Shown here piece after piece: positions 10,037 to 28,000 of a stretch of DNA of 52,663 bases; within the stretch, counting starts at the first letter, position 1; each line of letters starts with the position of its first letter. The notes beneath the pieces are model-generated. The model was not told the DNA's origin, ran no database searches, and was given only the letters and a program-made list of their open reading frames with translations. The stretch is from Ichthyophonus hoferi. Its lineage: Eukaryota > Opisthokonta > Ichthyosporea > Ichthyophonida > Ichthyophonidae. The position numbers and the translations under genes were made by a program. Where the stretch lies: NCBI GenBank assembly GCA_002751075.1, contig NAOQ01000123.1, positions 55,813 to 108,475 of the forward strand. The letters are read 5' to 3'.

Positions 10037-12358
10037 CTACTTGTGGAACCTTCTTAGCTTTTCGCAGGAACGCACTGGATAGTCTGACTTTCCATACGAT
10101 TGTCTTAGCCTTCGCTGATCAGCACATTCTTCTTGAAGCTTGTGTACGTATATATCCTCAATGTTTATCTCGTATCTGAATATATATATATATATATGTG
10201 TAAAGAAAAATTGAGCAAAAGAGCGAAGTTAATAAGCCATACCAGTGACACGAGGGCAAAAAAAAATATATGTTGGTGTAGATGTATGTGTATGTATATA
10301 TTTATATGTGTATATATGTCAAAGCAAAATGAATGACGGAGAGGGTATATGTACTGTAAGAACAGAATGAACAACTACCTTAAGTTTCATTAGTATCTGT
10401 ATCTCATATACTGTGTGATATCTCCTACGCAAGTACACAAAATGGAAAGGCAAACCAATATCAAATGCCTAGTTGCATTGAAAATAAACATAATGAACGC
10501 AAATAAGCAAGATATATTTAAGGATGGTACATCAACAATCATAAGATAATGAATAGAATAGAAAACAAACAGAAAGTGTGTAAACTGGAATGGAAAGAGA
10601 AGACATAATACAATATAGAGAAAGTAATTGATACGGCAAGAGAAAATATACAAGATGAAACAAATGAGTACCAACTGATAGCAATCATATCAACTTTTAT
10701 GAAAAAAAACAAAACTATTACGACATAATACTTAATATCCAATATATTTCCCTCAAATGTATTTTTATTTACTTATCTAGTATATACAATGTATATATAT
10801 ATATTGACTAACATCTTATACTTATCTTTTCTCTTATTTATCACACTCACTCTTGGTCTTATGATGAAATATAGGAGATAATAAAGATCAAATAATAGTT
10901 TGCAATCTTTAAACAGAACAAATTCTATTGCATAGATAGTTCTGCACAACCATATAAGTATAGAAATTATACTGAAACTACGTTCTTTCATCTGCCATTC
11001 CCTCTGTTTACTCCTTTTGGTACTGTCTCTGTCTTTTCTCTTTCTTTATCTTTTATTATTCGTCTTTATATTGCAAACACATACATACATACATGCAGAC
11101 ATACATCATACATAACTATCATACTATAATACATATATATACTATCACACTATCATACAAACTATCATCTCTCATACTATAATCCATCTATATACCTACA
11201 TATATACACACTACCCAATCCACCAACTCCCACCTACCCACTCACACAAACAGAAATCCTTTAAAAACGTTAAGTAACATACCTCGCAAGGTCGTCAGGA
11301 TTACGGAACTGGCGATCGAACTGATAATCATTCCATGCAGTATAATATATCACACGGTTCTCCGAAGTTTGGCGTGGATATCTGAAATTCTCCGTGGGTG
11401 CAAATCCAAATGTTTCGGTAGGCTGGCTGCTACTCATAAAAAATGTAGAGTATAACATGTACAACATCATGGCATACCAGAAATATCTACTAAGTCTCTG
11501 CATGGATGATTCTGCTTGTTCAGGAGCAGCTCTTTGGTATCCGTTAAATGAGGGCCCATGGGTGGGTCCAGCATGCTGCTGGAAGAAAGGGTGTGGTCCT
11601 CCACCCATATTAAATACAAAGGAACGTCTTCCTCCAAATCCTCCTCCCCGTTGCATACGAATTAAATCTTCCGGCCTTATGTTCCCGCCAAAGAACTGTC
11701 TGAACAATCCCTCAGCATCAAAATCACCTGCATCACCAAAGGGGTTGCCACTCCCTCCTGCCATAGACGAACGATTGGCCGCCTCCTCTCCCGAAACATT
11801 ATAAATCTCACGAGTCCTTGGGTTACTAAGTGTTGTAAAGGCTTTACCAATGATCTTAAAAGCATCCGTGGCACCTGGGGCTTTGTTTTTATCGGGGTGG
11901 AACTGAAGGGCAAGTTTACGATATGCCTTTTTTAGTTCTGCTTCATCGGCATTTCTTTGTACATTTAGAACGGCATAGTAATCTCTGGCTGCCTTTATCT
12001 TCTTTACAGCGGCAAGTTGGGCTGCTGTGTATTCTCCAGTAGGACCGGGGGCATCTCCGGAGTTAGGTTTACTGTTTCTGCGACGGGCCTGTGTGTGGTG
12101 TGGTTGAGACTCGGTAGAACGTGGAGGTGCAGTTGAGTTACTTCTATTTGAAGAAGAAGGCGTGTCTCGGGTTGATGAATCTAGGTTGTCTTCTTTGGCC
12201 TTTTGCTCTGCCACGCCAATAAGTTCTTTCGCACGATCCGAGGGGTAAAGGTTCTCAGACTTGGTAAAAAACTTTATTGCCTTTTCATAGTTTCTTTTCT
12301 CTAGATGTTTCATGCCCATGTTGAGGCATTTCTCAGCTTCATCTTTGTTACTCTCCAT
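10037..12358 (-). CDS. DNAJB12: DnaJ homologue, subfamily B member 12/14 type (ER membrane J protein)
   Basis: Two exons on the minus strand: 12358-11283 and 10175-10037, giving 404 aa (human DNAJB12 is about 375). The protein starts MESNKDEAEKC, nearly identical to the human start, which fixes the initiation codon although the frame stays open 43 codons upstream. Residues 1-50 form the TPR-like N-terminal helices. The J domain is about 126-188, with HPD at 154-156 in FHPDKNKAPGATDAF. A Gly/Phe-rich stretch spans about 200-275, one membrane segment about 291-310 (YFWYAMMLYMLYSTFF), and then the DUF1977 C-terminal domain with VIYYTAWNDYQF. The exon-1 frame runs 4 codons into the intron to a stop, but a GTATGT donor there joins in phase to an exon encoding INIEDIYVHKLQEECADQ, which matches the human VEDDYIANLRNNC region. 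Such proteins recruit HSP70 at the ER face for quality control. Intron: 11282-10176. Confidence 0.92.
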
Positions 12359-14498
12359 TTTTGTGTCAATGTTGTACTGTACACTAATAAGGTAAATAAC
12401 TTTATTGGTTGTAAGAAAAACAAAATAGAACGAAAAATAGGCCCCAGATAAACAAGAGACCACAATTTGAATGACTGAGAATTCCAAGAAAGGTTGTGTT
12501 TTTTGTTTTTCGTACCTAACTTCCTTCTAACCTTCGTCTAAAAGTGAAGCTATAAAAACAAAAGACCTATGAATTATTGAAGACTGTTTATGTGTGTGCC
12601 TATGTAATGATAGCTTTAACATGGTAACCCACCATAGCTGAGCGAGCCAATTATCGTTATTCAATACATCATGGAATGGTATTAAAGCTGAAATACTCCT
12701 TTTTCATAGCATATTATGCATAATCATGCAAAATATTGCGAAGGAAAATGTGAATTTCATGCTCTAAATAAAATGTTTGTAGTAGGTGGCCAGATAATCT
12801 AAGATATACCATTACGTTTTCAATAGACCAAGCTAACGTCATGTTACGTCTTGTAACTCAGCATCCAATGGGGAGTCCAGATCAGGCATCCATTAATTGA
12901 CGATTAATTGGCTATTAAATATAGGTTAAATTAAGTGATTGGATAATAATACTGATCATATAAACTAATCAACGATTAATGTTAATCGTAACAAACTCAA
13001 AAAATTGCGCTGGCGGCCCCTGAGGGAGTGTTTAAAATCTGTCCAGCCAGCTATTCATTTGTTTTTTAAAAAAATAAAAATAAAAATAAAAAATAAAATA
13101 AAAACCTTTTTAACAGGTTTATTAGAATTCATTTTCAACGTATCCTTCTAATATCTATAAAAAATTAATATCGAGCTAAGGACACTAAATGAAAAAGAAA
13201 ACGGTCATGCCAGTTAAAAACTTGTTTTGTGTCCAAGCTGAGATAATATAACTTAGCAAAGAACAGTTTCTTTGGAATTCCCGGTGTATAGCATAAGATG
13301 GATGTCAGTAGATGAAGAAGATACCAGTTATTTAGTCTTGGATGAGGAATGTGATCAGACCGTATAAGAATTTGTAATATGGATTCAAGACTAGACAATT
13401 TGAAAGATATGGAAAGTAGTTTGTTATATTTTATTTGTCAAACTTAAAAAAATATATTCCTACTTTAAACTCTTTGTTTGTGTTTATCCTAGCAGCTTTT
13501 GGCCCATTGTTTTCGTTCACAATTTCTTAACATATACATTGTATGATTCTTCGTCTACCCTGCTCCTCCACTAATCTGGGCATACAAGGGCATAAAAGTA
13601 TATTTCTGTGGATTCTTTGTCTCTCCATTTTCCTAATAAATATTATAAAAACAAACAGCAAAAACATAGTACTTTATTTTTCATTATCTTTTAAATTATT
13701 CATTAAATAAACATGGTAGAGCTTATTGGTGTAGGCTCGGAGGATCTATAACTAAATCATAGAATGTATTTGCTAGAATGAACTATATTGATTGCTTCAC
13801 CAATGATTTAAGGGTGAAGTATTAATCGTGTTTCAATATTGAGGTTAATTACGATCCCTGTTTTTAATTGGTTAATTGTTTTAAATAGCATCACATTATT
13901 CAATAGAATTCTTAATAGCCTTCTGCGGAATAAGCCAATCCTATATAGACAAAAAAAATAAAAAGTATACCTCCACCATAACCCAAAAAACACATACACG
14001 TACTTTTCCAATATATATGTATATAAGAAGTGCTGTTGACCTTACCCACGTTATGACTTTGGCTATCACAAGGGTGGGTTATTTGGTATCATTAGTAATT
14101 TTAAAGAAGAAAAACTGTATAAACATGGCCTACACTTGAGAAATGAGATATAAAGAGGATAGACTAGCACCTATTAATATAATATGTTTGCAAGTGATAC
14201 ATACATTCTTTTTGTATGTGTTGGCAACAAATATATGTGCAATAGTTTAGGTAGTTATGTGGTTATCTGCTAGTGTATTTTTTGGTTGTAAAAGATAATG
14301 CACAAGCGGCAGTACAGGATCACACGCAAAGATGTTGGATACCGCTACTGCATAAACATGTATACATTTATTGCATATTATCTGCAACTTTAGATCTGAT
14401 CATTGAAAAGGTCTACGAATGTCTCACACTAGTATTTCACTTTAGAATTAAACAGCTATAATTATTTTTGAGTTGGGAGGCGCCCCTCTACCTACGCT
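12359..14498. other. Intergenic region between divergent DNAJB12-like and PGGT1B-like genes
   Basis: About 2.1 kb that must hold two promoters facing away from each other. It includes an A-rich low-complexity tract (13068-13105) and several CGATTAAT-like words around 12897-12980. An open stretch on the minus strand at 13165-13398 has no recognisable family and I do not call it a gene. Confidence 0.6.
13068..13105. repeat. A-rich low-complexity tract (AAAAAT-type)
   Basis: A run of A4-6 separated by single T. It could be the tail of an old retroposed copy, but the sequence next to it shows no recognisable element. Confidence 0.7.
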
Positions 14499-20004
<5,506 letters not shown>

Positions 20005-20118
20005 AATAGTACAACACTTAATTTTGGCTTGGTGTTGACATGTGCTTGGTTTTTTCCTTTACTACACGATTCTTCTCTATCAAAAACGAATGTAACTGCT
20101 TAGATATATATGCACCGA

Positions 20119-20124
20119 AATAAA
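20119..20124 (+). promoter_or_regulatory. Likely polyadenylation signal of the PGGT1B-like gene
   Basis: AATAAA about 115 bp after the stop codon. It lies inside the 116-bp stretch that is repeated on the far side of the gap, so it also appears at about 20855. Confidence 0.5.
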
Positions 20125-20197
20125 GAAAACAACATAAGCCTATGCATATACATATGCATGAAATCCTCCTTTTGTTAGCCACCTAACCCATTCACTT

Positions 20198-20817
20198 NNN
20201 NNNNNNNNNNNNNNNNNNNNNNNNNNNNNNNNNNNNNNNNNNNNNNNNNNNNNNNNNNNNNNNNNNNNNNNNNNNNNNNNNNNNNNNNNNNNNNNNNNNN
20301 NNNNNNNNNNNNNNNNNNNNNNNNNNNNNNNNNNNNNNNNNNNNNNNNNNNNNNNNNNNNNNNNNNNNNNNNNNNNNNNNNNNNNNNNNNNNNNNNNNNN
20401 NNNNNNNNNNNNNNNNNNNNNNNNNNNNNNNNNNNNNNNNNNNNNNNNNNNNNNNNNNNNNNNNNNNNNNNNNNNNNNNNNNNNNNNNNNNNNNNNNNNN
20501 NNNNNNNNNNNNNNNNNNNNNNNNNNNNNNNNNNNNNNNNNNNNNNNNNNNNNNNNNNNNNNNNNNNNNNNNNNNNNNNNNNNNNNNNNNNNNNNNNNNN
20601 NNNNNNNNNNNNNNNNNNNNNNNNNNNNNNNNNNNNNNNNNNNNNNNNNNNNNNNNNNNNNNNNNNNNNNNNNNNNNNNNNNNNNNNNNNNNNNNNNNNN
20701 NNNNNNNNNNNNNNNNNNNNNNNNNNNNNNNNNNNNNNNNNNNNNNNNNNNNNNNNNNNNNNNNNNNNNNNNNNNNNNNNNNNNNNNNNNNNNNNNNNNN
20801 NNNNNNNNNNNNNNNNN
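20198..20817. other. Assembly gap (620 N)
   Basis: An unbroken run of N. Its true length is unknown and, given the identical flanks, may be zero or negative. Confidence 0.99.
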
Positions 20818-20933
20818 AAAAACGAATGTAACTGCTTAGATATATATGCACCGAAATAAAGAAAACAACATAAGCCTATGCATATACATATGCATGAAAT
20901 CCTCCTTTTGTTAGCCACCTAACCCATTCACTT

Positions 20934-23900
20934 ACATTATGTTTGAATATAGGTATGCCAGAGGTTAAGAATGTGTTTGCTAGACTTGATTAGTTTGACT
21001 CGAGTGTTGGATAAGCCAGCCTCAGAACATAAAACTCGCAAGTATTTATTACAGTATGTATGTAGTATAAAATTGATTTAGATTAAGGATAAATGATGCT
21101 ATTATAATATGAGTATAAAGCATATGATGTGTGTATATATAATTACCATGTGCGTCTTTTTCAACACGGTGAGACGGATAGGGTGAATAGTATAATGATA
21201 ATGCGATTTGTATCAAGACTGTTCAAAACAAATTAAAGCATGAGATAGCAATTTCCATATTTTTACAGGCTTTGGGTACTCTTCCCTGACTTTATAGATT
21301 TACAAATGACGTGCAGTTTAGCTACAACCAAAAGCTTTCACTGAACTTGGATGTTTTCCTATGATTGTTATTATATTACATCACATAGATAGTACATTGT
21401 CAAGTAAAAAGTTAAAGGTATCGCTTACAAGATCAAAAGCATGAACTAAAAGTAGAATTCAGTAGAGCATTGACTTATCCTTTATCTGATAATAATAGTT
21501 TATATCTAGTATACACTTGTCAGAATCTGTTAAACTTGCGGATTCCCTATCCCAATCACCATCTACAGTCATAGACTGTCAACGTTATCCTCAGAATTAT
21601 TGTCAAGTTCCTCTAAAAGGGTTCTAGTAATTCTTCTTCGCTGTCAGAGGAGAATCTTATTTTCGACTTCTTCTTTCCAGGCACTGATTCAATCTAATTA
21701 GTAGTAGGAATAGCCGTCTGCCTTTTATACCTGGCAACCATTTGGAGTGGGCGTCTGTCTTCTTGAAACTACCATTACTAATTACTACAGGAAGCACAAA
21801 GAAACCAAGTCTTTGGTACAGAACTTTTATTGTGTTAACTCATATAACCCAAAAGGGTCCAGACTAACTCTGTGTATTCTAATTATATAGCTGTTGGCTC
21901 AGAAACAATGTCAGCTGACCACGTGATAAACACCAGTTACGTATATCCCCATCCCGGGGTTCTACCGAACTGTGCTGTCCATTTGCCAAAGATTCTTAAA
22001 AGAATCATTTTGTTGCTACATATCTTGTTTGTATCATGCATCATTACGTGTGCCTAGAAACCAGTGGTTAGCACTTTCTAATAGCCACAGTGAACTCCAT
22101 AGCTAGGTTTCACTTTGCAAACTAGTTCTAGTTAAATAAAATTAGTGACGCCAAATACTTTAGTATGTCATCAGTCAGTCTCTAACTCCTACAAGCCGAT
22201 CGACACCGCATTGTAGACGCTATTGAAGATTTTGAGGTACAACGCAAAACAAACATTAAGCATCGGGATCCTTTAAAAGACATGATGAAGTATTCAAAGT
22301 ATTCAGTCTTATACTTGTGGGAGTTGAAATATTGCGACATTCTTCAATACTATGCTATGTAATGGGCAGATTGCTGTTGATTGAGAAAGGCCTAGAGCCA
22401 CCACCAGAAGATAAGCCTAAAATAGAAAAGCATGTGCAAATGCTTTTTTGAGCTTTGCACTATAAACTATTTTAATTGAGAAGATTGCTAATCAGATGAC
22501 CTACTATCTAGTCAGCCATGTTACCCTACATAAAATCATGAAGATATTACTAGCAGGAATACTTTGTTGAGTGAGTTTTTATTTTAAAGTTTTAGTTTGC
22601 GAACAGCTTGCAATTGAACCAACAAGCCTCATTGATTCTATCCCAATTTCACAAGCCAAGAGATTGAGATAGAGGCGGGGCACATAATATTTTGGTTTTA
22701 TTTTTCTATTTAAATTTAGTTGTGTGATATAATGTTCAGCATTAAGTTAGGTGGGTTTATTCAACTCTCTCATGCAAATATTTCAGACGATTCGTCCGAG
22801 AACCCTCCAACAGAAGGGCTGAATTGGCATCTGATAGCTTAGCAATTTTTACAAGGAAGGTAATCTTGAGTACGCTATACTTGAAAGAAAAGGCCAAGTT
22901 TCATTTATGTATAGCAAACTTAACATGAATATAGTTGAAGTTCGGAACACGTGAAACATTTCTATTAGAAGCTTTCATTTGGTGGCACAATACCCATTTC
23001 CACTCTGAGGCCAACTAATACCCAAATCCAGGCGTCGGCTGATTGCCTCGCCTATAATTTTTGGCAGAACATGCCGCCAAAGATTTAATAATTCATTTGG
23101 ATTTCCCTTGAGGTCGCTCCAATTATGTACCTGTGCTCACTTTTAGGATCTTTCCATTAGACCGGGTCACTGAATACCGACAGCCACAGAGCCCACTGTG
23201 TCAAGGCAGGCCCTTGCTGCTAACAGTCAAGCTGTCTTGTCGGGCTGTCTTGACTTACGAAGTGTTTGACACTAGTCTACATTCTTCGCTATTGATCACG
23301 TGAGGAAGGATATACTTAGAGACTAAAAAAAGATGTATGAAACGATTCGTGTATATATTTTGTATCAAACAATTGGGCAGTCCGAAAGTTCAAGCTTAGC
23401 CTCCATCTAGGAATGCTTGATTTTATATCCGTAGGACGGATAAGAAACTTTTAGTCGGATTAATGATCTAATTGGTCCGATAATCGTTTATGACCATTGG
23501 AATGTGATCATGAATACTCGCCCAAATTTTAAACAACATCGTACATACCGCTGTTCATTGCATAACTGTTTTAAGCATGATTGTATGTAATGGTATTTTA
23601 TCCACACACATTACTCCCATGAGCCGTTTATTATAAAACATTATATTATTCCGCTATTTCTTTTTGGGTACCATCATGATCAAATAGCTATTTTCACGAG
23701 ATTTCTTATCGGCTTAACCTTCTTTTTTTTTGATCAACAGTAGTTGGCTCCTGGAGCTTACACGGCTTTTTTCACGAAAACTAGTAGCACGCGAGTTTGC
23801 TCAAAGAACTACCCCCTTGGTTTCCATGGGGAAAAGGTACTAGAACACCTAAATATAATCTTGTTATTTTAACTGTTATTTTTTAAAAAATATTGTTTAA

Positions 23901-25046
23901 ATATATTCTCAATTGCGTTGAACATGAAAGACTCTCTAAAAATAAATAATTGACGCCATTTTAACTGTTTTAATGATCAGCAAGAAATAACAGGGTAGTA
24001 ATTATACTTGGGGAAAGGGTAGTAGACTAAGAAGGTGTGGATAAAACACAAAAAAACAATGAAAGAGAATGAAAGAAAAAAAAATAACAATAATAAACAA
24101 AAAGTAACAAATTATCTTGGAGATGTAGCATAGTATAAATACCGACACCCGAACTTGTAAATATATAAACATGTGTCCTTATTCCTTTTGTACCAGGTAA
24201 AAGAGCCTACTATACGATTTAACACGCTTATCCAAATGTAGCTGATAAAAGCTTTAGATGTGCAAGTATTTTTATTGGATTACAAAAATTGGCGGCTTAT
24301 TACCTAAGTTAGGCATTGGCTTCCTAAACTATCTACCAATAATATATTAAAATGTTGCCAAAGCCACCCATAAAAGGCAATATTCTCAATAAAATACGCC
24401 ACTATGATGTCATGTTGTTCATGACAAGGCTTCAAACCTTTCTCAGTATTTAGAACCCATAAAAAATATATTCACCAATTAAAGCTCACTTTAATCTTCA
24501 GGGTAAAAATCTATATAATAAATAAATATACACGGGAATTTGACCCTGCATATATTGACATCTGGGAAGAATAATAGTGAAAAAGATAGAGTAAAAGACA
24601 GCATTTTACAACGTTTCCTTTTTATTTTTCAAAGCCAAACTTCACTAGAAACGGAGATTTTCTTCTTTGACAAAAAGGGTTCATCCCTTACGTGAGTTTA
24701 CCATTGTTGCATGCACTTATAGGAAGATAAGCGCTTACGCTCTTGACCTTTCGCGACGTTAATAACTCTTGACTAAAAAATAATCCCATGTACATATTCC
24801 TCAGTTTTTTCTCCATTATTTTTCATTTGCTATACGAACTGGTGTATGACATGTGCTTATGTTGTTCTGCAAGTGCTAGGCTCGCCTTTACTTTGACTTA
24901 GTAGGATGCCTATTTATCTTTCAGTATACAGGTCCATTAGTGTCTACTAATAGACTCTTTCTCTTCTTCACCCTCCTCATCCTCACTTTCAATTATATAT
25001 ACCTGTATATATTATTCCTTTTCATTTGATATTACAGAAACTGAAG
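20934..25046. other. Intergenic region upstream of pyruvate carboxylase, with decayed coding-like pieces
   Basis: About 4.1 kb without an intact gene. Between roughly 21.55 and 23.3 kb there are several short coding-like stretches on both strands, described in their own entry. A palindrome (TATCCGTAGGACGGATA) sits at 23426-23442. The last few hundred bases must hold the pyruvate carboxylase promoter; a splice acceptor (attacag) ends at 25037, 9 bp before the start codon, so a noncoding first exon probably lies upstream, but I could not place it. Confidence 0.55.
21560..23130. pseudogene. Island of decayed coding-like fragments, family unknown
   Basis: Three separate pieces look protein-like. 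On the minus strand at about 21570-21770, a basic-then-acidic tail reads VPGKKKSKIRFSSDSEEELL and then EELDNNSEDNVDSL in another frame. On the plus strand at 22192-22362 there is DRHRIVDAIEDFEVQRKTN with HRDPLKDMMKYSKYSV, followed near 22390-22450 by EKGLEPPPEDKPKIEKHVQ. On the minus strand at about 23130-22970 there is WSDLKGNPNELLNLWRHVLP with KIIGEAISRRLDLGISWPQ. None starts or ends as a proper gene, and frames change between pieces, so this is probably one or more dead mobile elements or pseudogenes. I cannot assign a family. Confidence 0.3.
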
Positions 25047-28000
25047 ATGCTTCGTTTATCTTGTCGCTACTGTACAAGACCCGTTCTTGCAGCGGGCCGG
25101 CCATACCTTGCCAGGGCATCCTCCCAGGTTCTAATATGGCTTCGCAACTACGCCACAGAGACGCCGATATATACCCAAAAGTAAGTACATTAGAGTTAGT
25201 ATAGTTATATATGTGTTATATGTTAAACTATTATGTTTAACTTCCTTTATAAGGGCAACTTTTCCAGAGCCACTTTCCTATCCATTTCTGTACGTTTGTT
25301 TACCAAAATATCTATGGAACCCAATCAAGTGATTAATTAAAATCATCAGGACAAGCTTGCATTTTTTCTCAAAAATGAATTCACTGTATCATTTCCTATC
25401 TTCTTTTTATATATATTTTATATTATGTTTCTCTTTAATACTTATTTTTTTTCCAATCTTTTACGTTTTCTCTCTTCCATCGAAAATGCTTTTCTCTGGC
25501 TTTCCTTCCATTGCTCATTATACCAACTTCATATTTTATTTTTAAAACAATTCCCTATTTTATATATATATATAATAGCAAATAATGTTAACATGAAATT
25601 TCATGTCTATCCCTTCAGGGTCAAACAAGCACCCATTTCTAAGTTGCTTGTCGCAAACCGAGGCGAAATTGCCATCCGAATATGTCGTGCAGCCCACGAA
25701 ATGGGGATCCGTACAGTTGGTATATATTCTAATGAAGATGCCGGTCAAATGCACCGACAAAAATCCGATGAATCTTATTTAATTGGTGTGGGAAAGAAGC
25801 CTGTAGATGCTTATCTTAATATCGAGGAGATTATTCGTGTTGCCAAAGAACATGGGGTAAGCACATCGCGCCATATTACTAACTAACGGCTCTATAATAA
25901 TGTCACGCTATTATTTTATATTACTGTATTGTTATTCTTCTAAAAAAGGATATCAGAGAGATCAACATTCTCATGTTAATGTTCCTTTTTTTGTGGTTTT
26001 TTCAGCAAGTACTGGCGTCCTAATAACTGCATGCTGCTGGTAATATAGTACAGAATGTAGCACGGACACTGTAATTTTTATAAACTTTTCAATGCTGTAT
26101 TTCATTACATTGAAACGGTTTAGAAAAATATGCCTAAGTTAATATCAGCATATGTCTGTGAACGTTTTACTTTTTCTATAGTTGAGAATAACTATTATTA
26201 CTAAATTATCTGTCAAGGATGGGTAAATAAGATTGAGTGGCATAGAGACATAGAAACTAATTGCTATAGGCGCGTAGAAAATAGCCTCTAATTATGTAGT
26301 GTTTTAAAGCTTTTTTTATGGAAAATATACAGGGAGTGAATGGAAATCCATATTGTTGGACGACAATTATGAAACTGTCATTACATATGGTCTAAAAATA
26401 CAATAATTTATTCTTCCTTAAAAAATACACATACTTACATTGTCCCATCAACCAAGTCACACATCTTGCATTTGTACTGACAGTCTAAAATTAATATAAG
26501 CCCGCTACTTTTCATCTTGAACGATTTCTTATTATTTTTTATCAGCTTTTATAACTGGTTAGTTACGAGGGCAGATCTATTGCATATATGTGTGTCCCTA
26601 CATCATTGTACACATATATAGATCTTGTCTTAATTAATTTCAAAATACTAAGCCAAAGTACCGAACCCAAATCTACTCTCCATTTTACTGTCATATGATA
26701 ACTGCCTACTGCACATTGAATGGCTTATACTTGGCCTTCCACAGGCTGATGGAATACATCCTGGTTATGGCTTTTTGTCTGAGAGAGCCGATTTTGCCCA
26801 AGCTTGCTACAATAATAATATAACATTTGTGGGGCCTGCTCCTGCTGTGGTATGTTTTGAATTTGAATTTGTTAAAGTTTTTTTTTTTTTGAACTCCACT
26901 TTTTAAAACAATCTATTGATTGTATATATTTACAGCTTTTGTATTCTGTCATCCTCTTTTTTATTATTATTTAAGTCAGACACTTATCAGAGATAACTGT
27001 GTATACTTTCGTTATGCGTTTTGCATGTTTTATTGAGATATATTTATCGTTCTCTCTACGTGATACTGGTTATTCTTTTTATTTACATTTAAAACTACCT
27101 TTTTATTGTGAAAACAAATGGATCGTGGTCAACACTTTTTATATTATTCCTGGTAGTTATCGTATGGTATACTCTGCTTTCTCTTTGTCTTTCTTTCTCT
27201 ATCTATTTATTTTCTATTTATTCGTTCCTTTCCTTACTCCCTACCTGTTCATTTACTCATTCAACTCGATTGTATTGATAACAAAAACAAATCTATATCA
27301 ACTTACTTAAAAGCTACTTTTTACACAGAGTAAATATGTATAGATATACGCCTTTTCAAAAAATATACTAACACAAAAACACAAACAAATATATAAACAT
27401 ATAGGTTGACCGTATGGGCAACAAAACCGAAGCGCGAGCCCTGGCCATTCAGGCTGGTGTACCCGTTGTACCAGGCACAGACGGGCCTGTATCCGACTTC
27501 ACCACCGCCAAAAAGTTTGCAGATACACACGGGTATCCACTGATTTTCAAGGCCGCCTATGGAGGCGGTGGAAGAGGCATGCGAGTGGTTAATTCAGAGA
27601 CTGAGCTGGCTGAGGGTTATGAGCGTGCTACATCTGAGGCTCTTGCGGTACGTTCACTGGTCTTGTTGATGGTGGGGAGGGGGGGTGCTGGAAAGAGGCT
27701 GTTTTATGCTACTGGTATGCTGGATTTGTTATGCACTTCGTATGCATGTGGTTCATACCTTTTTACAACAACAATGGCTTAAAGATAGCATATCTTTAAT
27801 AATAGTTTTTCATTTGCGATTTTAATAGTATGTATTATGCTTTGGTTTGGCATAAACAGTATGCTAACCTGTTATTGATGTATATATATGTGTGTGTTTG
27901 TATGTGTTCTATTACTACGCCGTTAAACTCTACTTTTAGACGATACCTATTACTAGCAAATAGTAATACTTTAACTGGAGTTATTGATAAGTATACTACC

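Larger units (their letters stand above)
20082..20933. repeat. Identical 116-bp direct repeats flanking an N gap
   Basis: The 116 bp at 20082-20197, ending exactly at the first N, is repeated without a difference at 20818-20933, beginning exactly at the first base after the gap. Both copies start AAAAACGAATGTAACTGCTT and end CCTAACCCATTCACTT. Two copies abutting the gap on both sides with no mismatch suggests overlapping contig ends that were scaffolded but not merged. Confidence 0.9.

Noticed and set aside
12359-12487. 43-codon in-frame extension upstream of the DNAJB12-like start
   Set aside because: The extension is hydrophobic and AT-rich, while the inner start MESNKDEAE is nearly identical to the human N-terminus.
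13165-13398. 77-codon open frame on the minus strand
   Set aside because: No recognised family, no splice or context support; it could be chance.
20175-20918. Long open frames across the N gap
   Set aside because: They are produced by translating N and carry no information.
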